Below are positions 43,859 to 53,499 of a stretch of 64,000 nt of DNA, piece by piece; position 1 is the first letter of the stretch, and every line of letters begins with the position of its first letter. The stretch covers positions 118,350 to 182,349 of the forward strand of contig CAKUOD010000001.1 of the NCBI GenBank assembly GCA_934668695.1, given 5' to 3'. Below the pieces are notes generated by a model. The model saw only the letters and a list, made by a program, of their open reading frames with translations. It was not told where the DNA came from and did no database searches. The position numbers and the translations under genes were made by a program. The stretch comes from an uncultured Collinsella sp. (GTDB lineage: Bacteria; Actinomycetota; Coriobacteriia; Coriobacteriales; Coriobacteriaceae).

Positions 43859-45328
43859 ATGGAACTCATAGTCAAAGCTAAAGACATCTTTTTGGAATAT
43901 GCCGGCCGCGATATTCTGGACATCGAAGAATTGGAAATCTACCCCTACGATCGCATCGGCTTGGTAGGAGACAACGGTGCAGGCAAAACCAGCCTACTAA
44001 AAATCCTGAGCGGCAATCTAACCATTGCGGACGCCGACGTCAGGCGCTTCGGCAGCATTGCCCTCATCGGCCAGCTCGACGAACTCGACCTTGATGCGGC
44101 TCAGGACAACGGCGAGATGCTCTCCCGTCTCAACGTCGCCGAAGTGGCGCAGGAGACGATGAGCGGCGGGGAGGAAACACGCGCCAAGATTGCCTCTGCG
44201 CTCTCCCAGCATGCAAGCGCGATCTTCGCCGACGAGCCTACGAGCCACCTCGACCAAGACGGCATCCGCCTTCTCGTCGGACAACTCAAGGCATTTGATG
44301 GGGCCCTGCTCATCGTGAGCCATGACCGTCATTTTCTCGACCAGGTGGTAGACAAGATCTGGGAGCTCAAAGACGGCGGTATTTCCGAATTCTGGGGTGA
44401 CTACTCCGACTATCTGCGACAGAAAGAAGAAGAGCGCAAAGCTCAGGCGACTCGATACGAAGAGGCGATGCGCGAGCGCGATCGCCTCGAAGCCGCCATC
44501 GAAAAACAGCGGAAAAAAGCACGGCAGGTCGACGCCAAGCGGAAGGGTGCGAAAAAAAGCAACGAGTATGCAGGTCGCTTGGGGCATCAGAAAACAACCG
44601 GCACCAAGCAGAAGAAAATGCATCAGGCAGCTAAGAACATGGAGAAGCGCCTCGAAGCGCTCGAAGGGATCGAGGCCCCAGATAGCATTCGCGCCGTGCG
44701 CTTCCGCCAGAGCAAGGCCCTGGAACTGCACAGCAAATTTCCCATCTCGGCAGATGATTTCAGCTTGAGCTTCGGCAACTGCGTGCTCTATGACCACGCG
44801 AAATTCGAGATACCGCTCGGTGCCAAAGTGGCCATCACCGGTGGCAACGGCACAGGAAAGACCAGCCTGCTGAAGGCAATCGTTCGACGCGCCGACGGTA
44901 TCAACATCTCTCCCAAAGCAGAGATCGGCTACTTCGAACAGACAGGTTACAAGTTCGACGCCCGCCAGTCTGTGATCTCGTTCATGCAGAATGGTTGCGA
45001 GTACAGCATGACCGAAATTCGAGGCATCCTCGCCTCTATGGGAATCGGACCGCGCGACCTGACAAAGGACGTTGGCGTTCTCTCGGGAGGCGAAGTCATC
45101 AAGCTGCTACTCGCGAAGATGCTGCTGGGCAGATACAACATCTTGCTCATGGACGAGCCTGGAAATTACCTGGACATCAAGAGCGCCGAAGCCCTCGAGC
45201 AGATGATGAGCGCCTATGCCGGAACGATAGTGTTCGTCTCCCACGATAAGAGGCTGGTCGAGAACGTCGCAGACATTGTCTACGAAATAAAGGACACCAA
45301 GCTAGTCAAAATCTTTCAGCGCGAATAG
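43859..45328 (+). CDS. ABC-F ribosome protection protein, Msr(D)-like
   Basis: 489 residues from ATG 43859 (AAAGGTGG upstream), the length of Msr(D). Two ABC domains: [45 protein letters not shown] and [47 protein letters not shown]. Between them is a Lys/Arg/Glu linker ([27 protein letters not shown]) that reaches the ribosomal peptidyl transferase centre in this family. No membrane segments. Members dislodge macrolides from the ribosome. Pairs with the upstream Mef-like pump; the sequence is clearly orthologous in type but diverged. Confidence 0.85.
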   Translation: MELIVKAKDIFLEYAGRDILDIEELEIYPYDRIGLVGDNGAGKTSLLKILSGNLTIADADVRRFGSIALIGQLDELDLDAAQDNGEMLSRLNVAEVAQETMSGGEETRAKIASALSQHASAIFADEPTSHLDQDGIRLLVGQLKAFDGALLIVSHDRHFLDQVVDKIWELKDGGISEFWGDYSDYLRQKEEERKAQATRYEEAMRERDRLEAAIEKQRKKARQVDAKRKGAKKSNEYAGRLGHQKTTGTKQKKMHQAAKNMEKRLEALEGIEAPDSIRAVRFRQSKALELHSKFPISADDFSLSFGNCVLYDHAKFEIPLGAKVAITGGNGTGKTSLLKAIVRRADGINISPKAEIGYFEQTGYKFDARQSVISFMQNGCEYSMTEIRGILASMGIGPRDLTKDVGVLSGGEVIKLLLAKMLLGRYNILLMDEPGNYLDIKSAEALEQMMSAYAGTIVFVSHDKRLVENVADIVYEIKDTKLVKIFQRE

Positions 45329-45384
45329 CCCTAAATGAGCAAGAAATAATCCCCGAACGGAGACAAGGGAGTAAAACGGCAAAG

Positions 45385-45423
45385 AAAGAGCCTCCGTCCC
45401 AACGCAGGGAACGGAGGCTCTTT
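45385..45423 (+). terminator. Intrinsic terminator of the mef/msr unit
   Basis: AAAGAGCCTCCGT (45385-45397) pairs perfectly with 45411-45423, followed by AATCGCTTTT. Confidence 0.85.
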
Positions 45424-45533
45424 AATCGCTTTTACTCATCTCCGTCGCTGGTGGCTTTGTCATGACTCTCGTACGAAACGAAACTCAGCGGCATAGTGCG
45501 GCACTCAAAATCGCAGGTCAGAACCCTGTCGTC

Positions 45534-45935
45534 CTACTCCCACTCGATGGCGTCGGTTCTGCCGTCCCGTCATTCCAGTTGCACCCAGTTTTCGGCATCG
45601 ACACGGAACGCGTGCCTCCGAATGACGCGATGTCGCGTTTCGTCGGCTTCGGGGACAATAGTTGGGACAACTTCAAAAACTTTTTTCAAACTCAGGGCTT
45701 TGAGTTTTTGTTTTTGTCCCAAAGGAGCTTCCGGCCGTGATTCGGGTGCCCGATTGGGCGGAATCGCCCGTTTCTGAAACTCAACCGCAGCATCACGCGC
45801 AAGCCACTCGCAACAACTGCAAATGATTGGTCGCGGGCGGCTTCCAACGCGATTCCAAAGCCGCAGGTCAGGCGACTGCGCTGCTGGCAGGGAAAGGGAG
45901 TCGTATCAGGCGGCTTGCTCATGAGTCGACGATGA
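45534..45935 (+). repeat. guaA-type att module, copy B
   Basis: Starts CTACTCCCACTCGATGG, 16 of 17 bases identical to the guaA 3' end at 48320-48336. The body is homologous to copy A: same GGGGACAA region, hairpin AAACTCA (45688) / TGAGTTT (45701) with T-run, GAAACTCAACCGC, and four GCAAGCCAC/GGCGGCTT motifs. CGCAGGTCAGA precedes the core in both copies. Confidence 0.65.
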
Positions 45936-46002
45936 GGCCTCCACCGAATGTCGAGAACATGCTGGTAAAATAGGCAATACTTTTTATGACAGGAGAACGA
46001 GC

Positions 46003-46965
46003 ATGGCCGAACCCCACGATAGGAAGCCGATCCTCACGATCGAGCAGCAGATAGAGCACCTCAAGCAGAAGGGCGTAGCCTTCGAGCTGTGTTCCGAGGA
46101 AGAGGCCACGGACTACCTGCGCGACAAGTGCAACTTCTTCAAGCTCGCATCCTACCGCAAACTCTTCTCGAAATACGAGGGAGGCCCGCGCGACGGCCGC
46201 TACGTAGACCTCGACTTCGGCCAGCTGCGCCTGCTCGCGGCGCTCGACCAGGAGCTACGCCACGCCCTGCTCGGCATGACGCTCGACATCGAGCACTTCC
46301 AGAAGGTGACACTGCTTCGCGAGATGGAGGACCGCGGAGAGGACGGCTACGCCATCGTGGCCGACTACATGGCATCGCTTACCACTGCAAACAGGGAGTA
46401 CCGCCTGCGCGAGCTCAAGATGAGCGGCCGCAGCCCCTACAGCTCGAGCCTCTACGCGAAGTACTCCGGCGACATGCCTGCCTGGGCCTTCCTTGAGCTC
46501 ACCTCGTTCGGCACCCTCATCGACTTCGTGCGCTTCTGCGCCAGGCGATGGGGCGACAGGCGCCTCGAGGCCTCCCACTACGACCTCAAGCGCGTGAAGT
46601 CCGTCCGCAACTGCGCCGCGCACGGCTCGTGCCTGATCAACTGCTTCGCCGAGAGGGGCGCCGCCCGGGGCTCGGCGTCCAGCGGCGTCTCCCGAAGGGT
46701 CGCCGCCGTGGGAATTCCCAAGGCGACCAGGAGGAAGTGGATGGGGAATACGGCCATGCAGGAGGTCGCGACCGTGCTCGTGGCGCACTCCGGCTTGGTA
46801 CCCGAGGGCTCCTCGCGCTCGCGCGCCGCATCCGAGCTCGCCGAGATCTTCGCCAGGGCCGACGGCGAAACCGAGGCGCTGCCCGACAAGGGGCCCGACG
46901 CCGCAGCTCGCTCCGCGCTCGAGTTCCTTCGCAGGTTGACAGAATCGCTCGGGTTGGTAGAATAG
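46003..46965 (+). CDS. Abi_2 (AbiD/AbiF-type) abortive infection protein
   Basis: 320 residues, AGGAGAACG before the ATG. Family elements: LTIEQQIEHLKQKGVAFE, RDKCNFFKLASYRKLF, LDFGQLRLLAALDQELRHALLGMTLDIEHFQKV, and a HEPN-type RNase motif R202-NCAA-H207 in VRNCAAHGSCLIN. Abi_2 proteins arrest growth on phage infection. An extension of about 90 residues at the C-terminus is Ala/Arg/Glu-rich. The downstream region has a structured RNA candidate, of interest because RNA partners are known for AbiF relatives. Confidence 0.85.
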   Translation: MAEPHDRKPILTIEQQIEHLKQKGVAFELCSEEEATDYLRDKCNFFKLASYRKLFSKYEGGPRDGRYVDLDFGQLRLLAALDQELRHALLGMTLDIEHFQKVTLLREMEDRGEDGYAIVADYMASLTTANREYRLRELKMSGRSPYSSSLYAKYSGDMPAWAFLELTSFGTLIDFVRFCARRWGDRRLEASHYDLKRVKSVRNCAAHGSCLINCFAERGAARGSASSGVSRRVAAVGIPKATRRKWMGNTAMQEVATVLVAHSGLVPEGSSRSRAASELAEIFARADGETEALPDKGPDAAARSALEFLRRLTESLGLVE

Positions 46966-46977
46966 CCTGCAGATAGC

Positions 46978-47031
46978 AAAACCTTCACGGTTTTAGGGGC
47001 GGACTTGCGCAAGCGACTCTGCCCTATTTTT
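46978..47031 (+). ncRNA. Two-hairpin RNA candidate or terminator after the abi gene
   Basis: AAAACC-TTCAC-GGTTTT (46978-46994) is followed at once by AGGGGCGGA..TCTGCCCT with the inner hairpin CTTGCGCAAG (46995-47025), then ATTTTTAT. It could simply be the intrinsic terminator of abi. The double hairpin next to an Abi_2 gene makes a guide or antitoxin-like RNA possible. Confidence 0.4.
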
Positions 47032-47089
47032 ATATTCAATCGCTATAGGAGACGGGTGATACCTGGGTCAATTAAGGGAGGGGCATCGC

Positions 47090-47175
47090 ATGGCGTCAAG
47101 CGCAGAATACCTGGAATACGTCCTCGACCTGCTGGCCGACGTGCTCGGGTACCCTACGCGGCAGTTATGGCGCTT
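47090..47175 (+). pseudogene. N-terminal relic of a TfoX-type protein
   Basis: GGGAGG then ATG: MASSAEYLEYVLDLLADVLG, the start of TfoX/Sxy-family proteins. Homology ends within the VTYRAMM-like segment after a frame change and runs into the reversed AAA relic. Confidence 0.55.
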
Positions 47176-47391
47176 ACCGTGGCACTCGAGCAACGGCTCG
47201 TTGTCGAGATCCAGCAGGTCAATGTAGATGTTGTTGGCGGACGGATCCTTCTGAGCAACAGAGGCGGAGAACGCCTTCATAAGCTCGGACTTGCCGGAGC
47301 GGCGCATCCCCGTGATCACTTTGATGTTTCGGGTGCCTTCGAGTGCCCAAAGCCGCTCCATGTATGCATTGCGGTCTACCCAAGTCATCAT
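47176..47391 (-). pseudogene. N-terminal relic of an AAA ATPase
   Basis: MMTWVDRNAYMERLWALEGTRNIKVITGMRRSGKSELMKAFSASV is a typical AAA_14/DUF4143 start with Walker A GMRRSGKS, and continues to IYIDLLDLDNEPLLE. After about 70 residues homology stops at the TfoX junction. Start ATG 47391 has AAGGAG within the right arm of an inverted repeat. Confidence 0.7.
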
Positions 47392-47396
47392 TCGCT

Positions 47397-47447
47397 CCTT
47401 CTCGGTTTCGAAACTCTAATTATTTGAAAGTTTCGAAACCGAGAAGG
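47397..47447. repeat. 19-bp inverted repeat covering the RBS of the AAA relic
   Basis: CCTTCTCGGTTTCGAAACT (47397-47415) and its exact complement (47429-47447) with a 13-base loop. On the minus strand the second arm holds the AAGGAG of the AAA gene, so the hairpin could mask translation, or be a repressor site. Confidence 0.8.
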
Positions 47448-47562
47448 CAATATGCCACGATCCGCGCAAGTTTTCGCCGGGAGGCTGGGCAGCCTGCCCG
47501 ATTAACATGGACCGGCAATTGCTAAACCCCAAAAGCCGGAGCGCGCGGCGTCACTCGCTTCG

Positions 47563-48198
47563 CTAAATCAACTTTATGGGATGACGGATCACGGTCTTGA
47601 GCTTCTCCGGCGCGCACTTGCGCGGGTCGGAGAGGTAGATCTCGTGATGCTGACGGGCTTCGGAGAAGTCGGGGGCGTAACCCCGTTCCGCTGCAAATGT
47701 GCGCATGCCGTCTATGGTCGCCGGCTCGTCGTCGTAAGGCCCGGCATGCATGCACTGAACGCAAAGACCCTCGTCGACCCTCAGCAGCTCGACCGCCGAG
47801 AAGTCCAGCTTCTTCTTGGCAGCGGCTTCCGAGACGGCCCAGTCGAAGTCCTCGCGAGTGACGAAATCGGGCAGGCGGATGCACGAGATGAAGTTGAAGT
47901 CATCCTTCCGCGCATAATCGACCTCGCCATCGGTGCGGTCTTGCCACCAGAAGCCCTCGAGCGGAGGCACGACGAAGTCGAAATAGCCTTCGATCTCTCG
48001 CGGGCCCTTCTTCGACATCTTGATGGTATAGGCGACGCCGTAGAGCAGCGGCAACGCGTTCTGGTACTCGCCGCCTTCGGCATTGGGGTCGCCCTTGCCC
48101 CGCACGGCGACGTAGCTCATAGGCGGAACGGTTACGACGCTCGGCTTGCCGGACGGCCTGTAGAGCTCCCTGAACTCCTTCTTGAAATCGTATGCCAT
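47563..48198 (-). CDS. GyrI-like small-molecule binding protein
   Basis: 211 residues, GGGAGG before the ATG. The pattern YDFKKEFRELYRPSGKPSVVTVPPMSYVAVRGKGDPN.....YQNALPLLYGVAYTIKM, GYFDFVVPPLEGFWW and a C-terminal QHHEIYLSDPRKCAPEKLKTVIRHPIK is that of the GyrI-like domain family (SHV/TFP fold). Members bind or hydrolyse small ligands. Lies between the relic zone and guaA, on the same strand as guaA but beyond its terminator. Confidence 0.8.
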   Translation of the reverse strand: MAYDFKKEFRELYRPSGKPSVVTVPPMSYVAVRGKGDPNAEGGEYQNALPLLYGVAYTIKMSKKGPREIEGYFDFVVPPLEGFWWQDRTDGEVDYARKDDFNFISCIRLPDFVTREDFDWAVSEAAAKKKLDFSAVELLRVDEGLCVQCMHAGPYDDEPATIDGMRTFAAERGYAPDFSEARQHHEIYLSDPRKCAPEKLKTVIRHPIKLI

Positions 48199-48249
48199 CG
48201 CAACAAACCTCCCTGAGCTTGGGTTTCCGTCGATATCCGATCAAATATA

Positions 48250-48287
48250 GCAATGGGCGCGGCTTCGGAAGAGGCCGCGCCCATTGC
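48250..48287 (-). terminator. Terminator of guaA
   Basis: GCAATGGGCGCGGC (48250-48263) pairs perfectly with 48274-48287, loop TTCGGAAGAG; located 32 bases past the guaA stop. Confidence 0.8.
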
Positions 48288-48319
48288 AGGATATTATAAC
48301 ACAGAATCGAACGTCTGTT

Positions 48320-49918
48320 CTATTCCCACTCGATGGTCGCGGGCGGCTTGGACGTGATGTCGTAGCATACGCGGTTGGCGCCGGGAACCTCGGCCACGAT
48401 GCGGCCGGAGATGCGGGCCAGCACGTCGTAGGGCAGCTTGGCCCAGTCGGCGGTCATGGCATCGCTGGACTCGACGGCACGCAGGATGATCGGGCGCTGA
48501 TAGGTGCGCTCGTCGCCCATAACGCCGACGGACTTAATGTCGGGCAGGACCGCAAAGTACTGCCAGCAGCTGTGCTCGGAGTTGCGCTCGCCGGTCTGCT
48601 CAAACAGACGCTGGTTGTAGGCGTCGAGCTCCTCGCGCACGATGGCGTCAGCATTCTTGAGAATCTCGAGCTTCTCCTTGTCGACCGCACCGATGATGCG
48701 GATGGCCAGACCCGGGCCCGGGAAAGGCTGACGGAACACGATATGGCCCGGCAGGCCGAGCGCCAGACCAAGCGCACGGACCTCGTCCTTAAAGAAGTGA
48801 TCGAGCGGCTCGATGAGGTCGAAGCGCACACCCTCGGGGAACGGGATCAGGTTGTGGTGGCTCTTGATGGTGGCCGTCTTGCCGCCCGTCTTGCGAGCGC
48901 CGGACTCGATGATGTCGGGGTAGATGGTGCCCTGAGCCAGGTACTTGACCGGCTTGCCATCGGTCTCGAGCTGCTGCGCCACGGCGAAGAACTCTTTCCA
49001 GAACTGCGTACCGATGATGCGGCGCTTCTCCTCGGGCTCGGTCACGCCGGCCAGAAGCTCGGCATAACGGTCCTCAGCGTGGACGTGGATAAAGTCGACA
49101 TCGAACTGCTTGGTGAAGACCTCCTCCACCTGCTCGGGCTCGCCCTTGCGCAGCAGGCCGTGGTTGATGAACACACAGGTCATCTGCTTGCCCACGGCGC
49201 GAGCGCCCAGCGCAGCCACGACGGAGGAGTCGACGCCACCGGACAGGGCCAGAATCACGCGGTCGTCGCCGACCTTCTCGCGGAACTCGGCCGTCATGGT
49301 CTCGACCAGGTTGTCCATGCTCCAGTTGGGCTCCAGGCCGCAGATCTCAAACAGGAAGTTGCTCAGCAGCTGCTGACCGTACTCGGAGTGCTTGACCTCG
49401 GGGTGGAACTGCGTGGTGAAAATCTTGCGCTCGACGCACTCCATGGCGGCAACCGGGCACACGTCGGTGCTGGCGGTAACGGTAAAGCCCTCGGGCACCT
49501 CGGACACGGCGTCGCGGTGGCTCATCCACACGGTCTGCTCCATGGGCGTGGAGTTAAAGAGCTTGGCGCCGGCCGTACGCGTGATGGTGGCGCGGCCGTA
49601 CTCGCCCACCTCGGAGTGGCCGACCTTGCCGCCGAGCGTCACGGCCGTGATCTGATGGCCGTAGCAGAAGCCCAGGACGGGAAGGCCCAGGTCAAAGATG
49701 GCGGGATCGATGGACGGAGCGTCCTCGGCGTACACGGAGGCCGGGCCGCCGGAAAGGATGAGCGCAGAGGCGTTCATCTCGCGAATCTCATCGGCCGAGA
49801 TGTCGCAGGGAACGATCTCGGAATACACGTTGAGGTCGCGGACGCGACGGGCAATGAGCTGACCGTACTGCGCACCAAAGTCGAGTACGAGGACCTTTGC
49901 GGAAGCCTTTTGATCCAT
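48320..49918 (-). CDS. guaA: GMP synthase (glutamine-hydrolysing)
   Basis: 532 residues from ATG 49918 (GAGGGGGAAACC upstream). N-terminal class I amidotransferase: LVLDFGAQYGQLIARRVRDL, GGPASVY, LPVLGFCYGHQ with the nucleophile Cys, and TQFHPEV.HSEYG with catalytic His-Glu. C-terminal synthetase: [58 protein letters not shown], ending PPATIEWE. Converts XMP to GMP. Complete and canonical. Its last 17 bases recur at 40786 and 45534, so the 3' end is probably an integration site. Confidence 0.96.
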   Translation of the reverse strand: MDQKASAKVLVLDFGAQYGQLIARRVRDLNVYSEIVPCDISADEIREMNASALILSGGPASVYAEDAPSIDPAIFDLGLPVLGFCYGHQITAVTLGGKVGHSEVGEYGRATITRTAGAKLFNSTPMEQTVWMSHRDAVSEVPEGFTVTASTDVCPVAAMECVERKIFTTQFHPEVKHSEYGQQLLSNFLFEICGLEPNWSMDNLVETMTAEFREKVGDDRVILALSGGVDSSVVAALGARAVGKQMTCVFINHGLLRKGEPEQVEEVFTKQFDVDFIHVHAEDRYAELLAGVTEPEEKRRIIGTQFWKEFFAVAQQLETDGKPVKYLAQGTIYPDIIESGARKTGGKTATIKSHHNLIPFPEGVRFDLIEPLDHFFKDEVRALGLALGLPGHIVFRQPFPGPGLAIRIIGAVDKEKLEILKNADAIVREELDAYNQRLFEQTGERNSEHSCWQYFAVLPDIKSVGVMGDERTYQRPIILRAVESSDAMTADWAKLPYDVLARISGRIVAEVPGANRVCYDITSKPPATIEWE

Positions 49919-50185
49919 GGTTTCCCCCTCTTGTTGGCGGGGAGCCGGCGCCCACCCGCGCGAATAAACGAAAACAGCTTTCATAGTGTACACGTTATAT
50001 GGGGTTTCTCGTCCCTCGCAGCCATCAGCGCACGGCAAACGCACGACCTGGGCCCTATTTGACGGCGATTGAAGTGTTACCAAACGTCACAGATGATGTA
50101 ATACGTTTGAACATTGGACGCCCTGTGCCACAATACTGCCGAACGATTCCGCCTCTGCGGCGGCAAATACGATAGGAATACCAGC

Positions 50186-51199
50186 ATGAAGCGCATCCTT
50201 CTCATCGCCACGGGCGGCACCATCGCATCGACCGAGGACGGCAACGGCCTCTCCCCCGCCCTGACCGGTGAGGAGCTCGCCCAGAGCGTCCCCGAGATCT
50301 CGGGCCTCTGCGAGCTCGACGTCGTGCAGCCCATGAACATCGACAGCACCAATATGCGCCCCAGTGACTGGATGCGTATCCGAGACGTCATCGTCGAGGG
50401 TTATGCCGACCACGACGGCTTCGTGATTCTGCACGGCACCGACACCATGAGCTACACCGCGGCGGCGCTTTCCTATCTGATTCAGGACAGCCCCAAGCCC
50501 ATCGTGCTCACCGGCTCGCAAAAGCCCATGGGCAATCCATTTACCGACGCCAAGCTCAACCTGTACCAAAGCCTGCTCTATGCACTCGACGAGCACTCGC
50601 ACGATGTCTCGATCGTGTTTGGCGGCGTCGCCATTGCCGGCACGCGCGCCCGCAAGCAGCGCACCATGAGCTTTAACGCGTTCATTAGCGTCAACTATCC
50701 GCCCATTGCCTACATCCGTAACGACCGCATCGTTCGCAACGGACTCCACGGCACTCACCAGAACGAGAACCCGGTTCGTTTCTACGACAGCATCGACCCG
50801 CGCGTATTTGTACTCAAGCTTACGCCCGGCGTAAACCCGGGCATCCTCGACGCCCTTGCCGATAGCTACGACGCCGTGATTCTGGAGACCTTTGGCATTG
50901 GCGGTATCCCCGAGTTTGGTGAGTCGGGCGAGTCGTTCCAAGAGGCAATTTTCCGCTGGGTCGATTCGGGCCGCACCGTCGTTATGACCACGCAGGTCCC
51001 CGAAGAGGGCCTCGATCTGGGCGTTTATGAGGTCGGCCGTGCTTACGCCGATCATCCGGGCATTCTGCGCGGCGACGACATGACCACCGAGACGCTCGTG
51101 GCCAAGACCATGTGGGCGCTCGGCCAGTCACGCGACGCCGCCGAGATCCAGCGCCTGTTCTACAGCCAAGTCAACCACGACCGTATCCCGATGGCGTAA
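50186..51199 (+). CDS. L-asparaginase, type I (cytoplasmic)
   Basis: 337 residues from ATG 50186; an earlier in-frame ATG-like start is not needed. KRILLIATGGTIASTEDGNG holds the first catalytic Thr, VILHGTDTMSYTAAALSYL the second (Thr in HGTDTM), then IVLTGSQKPMG and DARKQRTMSFNAFIS-type region (GTRARKQRTMSFNAF). No signal peptide, hence the cytoplasmic type. Hydrolyses asparagine to aspartate and ammonia. Divergent from guaA with a 267-base shared upstream region. Confidence 0.93.
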   Translation: MKRILLIATGGTIASTEDGNGLSPALTGEELAQSVPEISGLCELDVVQPMNIDSTNMRPSDWMRIRDVIVEGYADHDGFVILHGTDTMSYTAAALSYLIQDSPKPIVLTGSQKPMGNPFTDAKLNLYQSLLYALDEHSHDVSIVFGGVAIAGTRARKQRTMSFNAFISVNYPPIAYIRNDRIVRNGLHGTHQNENPVRFYDSIDPRVFVLKLTPGVNPGILDALADSYDAVILETFGIGGIPEFGESGESFQEAIFRWVDSGRTVVMTTQVPEEGLDLGVYEVGRAYADHPGILRGDDMTTETLVAKTMWALGQSRDAAEIQRLFYSQVNHDRIPMA

Positions 51200-51220
51200 T
51201 CAGATATCGATCGGTATCTC

Positions 51221-51439
51221 CTATTCAATACCTTCGAGAAGTTCTGACACCGTCATGCCGAGGGCGGGCGCAATCTTAAATAGAATCTTGAGCGTGAAGT
51301 TTGCCGTTCCATCTTCGATTCTGTCGAGATAGGGGCGGCTGATTCCTGCTGCCACGCAAAAATCGACCTTGGAGATACCAAGGTCCCTGCGTGTCTGTTC
51401 GACTCGCTTGCCAAGAATCTGTTTCGCACGTTCGTCCAT
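51221..51439 (-). CDS. Small XRE-family regulator
   Basis: 72 residues, single HTH_3 domain (LGKRVEQTRRDLGISKVDFCVAAGISRPYLDRIEDGTANFTLKILFKIAPALGMTVSELL). No strong RBS. A 26-bp perfect palindrome lies 28 bases upstream between this gene and a divergent gene; it probably binds this protein. Confidence 0.85.
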   Translation of the reverse strand: MDERAKQILGKRVEQTRRDLGISKVDFCVAAGISRPYLDRIEDGTANFTLKILFKIAPALGMTVSELLEGIE

Positions 51440-51467
51440 GCAGCCGAGTTTGAAATGGAGCCGAACA

Positions 51468-51493
51468 AAAACGTAAACTATAGTTTACGTTTT
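51468..51493. promoter_or_regulatory. 26-bp perfect palindromic operator
   Basis: AAAACGTAAACTA and its exact complement meet without spacer (51480/51481). The centre ACTATAGT can serve as a -10 (TATAGT) in both directions, so binding would shut both divergent genes. Confidence 0.75.
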
Positions 51494-51515
51494 GCCGAAT
51501 ACACAGGAGTTTTCT

Positions 51516-51905
51516 ATGTCGGGTTCTTCGATTTACGTACGGCGCGCAGATTGCCGCCAGCGCGACACGCCGATTGCTCTTGTCGTTATCGAGGCCGACC
51601 AGCTCACGCCCGACGAGCGCACGGCACGTGCGCTGTTATCGAGCCGTGTCCCCACGGCGCTGCTCTCCGACCCAAAGCAAGGCGATCTCGCACGTCTATG
51701 CCAAGAGCACGGCTGTGCACTCGCCCGTGCCGCCGTTATCGCCACTACCCAGTATGGCCTTCCCTTGCTGCTAGAAGCCGCCGTCGCCCTCACGCTACGC
51801 GGTGCGGGATACGAAAACGAGGCCGCCGCCGACGTGGTCTTTAAACCACGATCGAGCGGCGGCCTCGCAGCAGCCATCGAATATGCTTGCAGGCTCGTTG
51901 CCTAG
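51516..51905 (+). CDS. Unrecognised 129-residue protein divergent from an XRE regulator
   Basis: ATG 51516 with CAGGAG upstream. Soluble, alpha/beta in appearance: IYVRRADCRQRDTPIALVVIEADQLTPDERTARALL, PTALLSDPKQGDLARLCQEHGCALARAAVIATTQYGLPLLLEAAVAL, then a Gly-rich FKPRSSGGLAAAIEYACRL. Cys residues at several places. I do not recognise the family. Coupling by the shared palindrome to the XRE gene suggests a repressed accessory function. Confidence 0.65.
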   Translation: MSGSSIYVRRADCRQRDTPIALVVIEADQLTPDERTARALLSSRVPTALLSDPKQGDLARLCQEHGCALARAAVIATTQYGLPLLLEAAVALTLRGAGYENEAAADVVFKPRSSGGLAAAIEYACRLVA

Positions 51906-51914
51906 AGGGGCAAG

Positions 51915-52298
51915 CTAGAACCCCAGCCCAAAGCCCGTACCGGTAATTGCCGAGTACATAAAGTAGACGTTGATTACATTGAGGAACACACCCGTGACGC
52001 AGCCGTTGCGCAGATAACGCTCGCACGTAAGACGCGCCATCACGGCAGAGTCCTCGTTGTTCTTAGCCTGACGGCCAGCCGTAAAGTACGTCGCCACGCC
52101 AAGCAGCAAGTTGAGCACCGGCAGCGCCAGCAGCTCGTAACTCTTACCCCAGCGCGTCGCCTCGCCGGCAGCGTTAAACTTCGTCGCCACCTCGGGTCCA
52201 ATGTTGGGAAGGACACATGCCGCAACCACGAGCGGAAGCACCGCAAGCACGAGCAGCGCGATACCCATGTAGCCGGCTTTTTTACCATATTTGAACAT
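51915..52298 (-). CDS. DUF1648-type membrane protein
   Basis: 127 residues, AAGGACG before the ATG. First membrane segment about 9-30, then LPNIGPEVATKFNAAGEATRWGKSYELLALPVLNLLLG, the DUF1648 signature (usually LP..IP.H.N..G..D.WGSK), and a further hydrophobic end. Function unknown. Starts 11 bases after the YchF stop, so the two are co-transcribed. Confidence 0.8.
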   Translation of the reverse strand: MFKYGKKAGYMGIALLVLAVLPLVVAACVLPNIGPEVATKFNAAGEATRWGKSYELLALPVLNLLLGVATYFTAGRQAKNNEDSAVMARLTCERYLRNGCVTGVFLNVINVYFMYSAITGTGFGLGF

Positions 52299-52309
52299 GC
52301 ACGTCGTCC

Positions 52310-53386
<1,077 letters not shown>

Positions 53387-53499
53387 GACAGCTCCTTTTG
53401 GTACAAGTATTTCAAACTGCATAAGTATAGCGCCGCCGCAGCATCCGGGCGAACCCGGACACCACGGCGGCGCAAATGAAGCAGAGATTCGGTCGCTAG

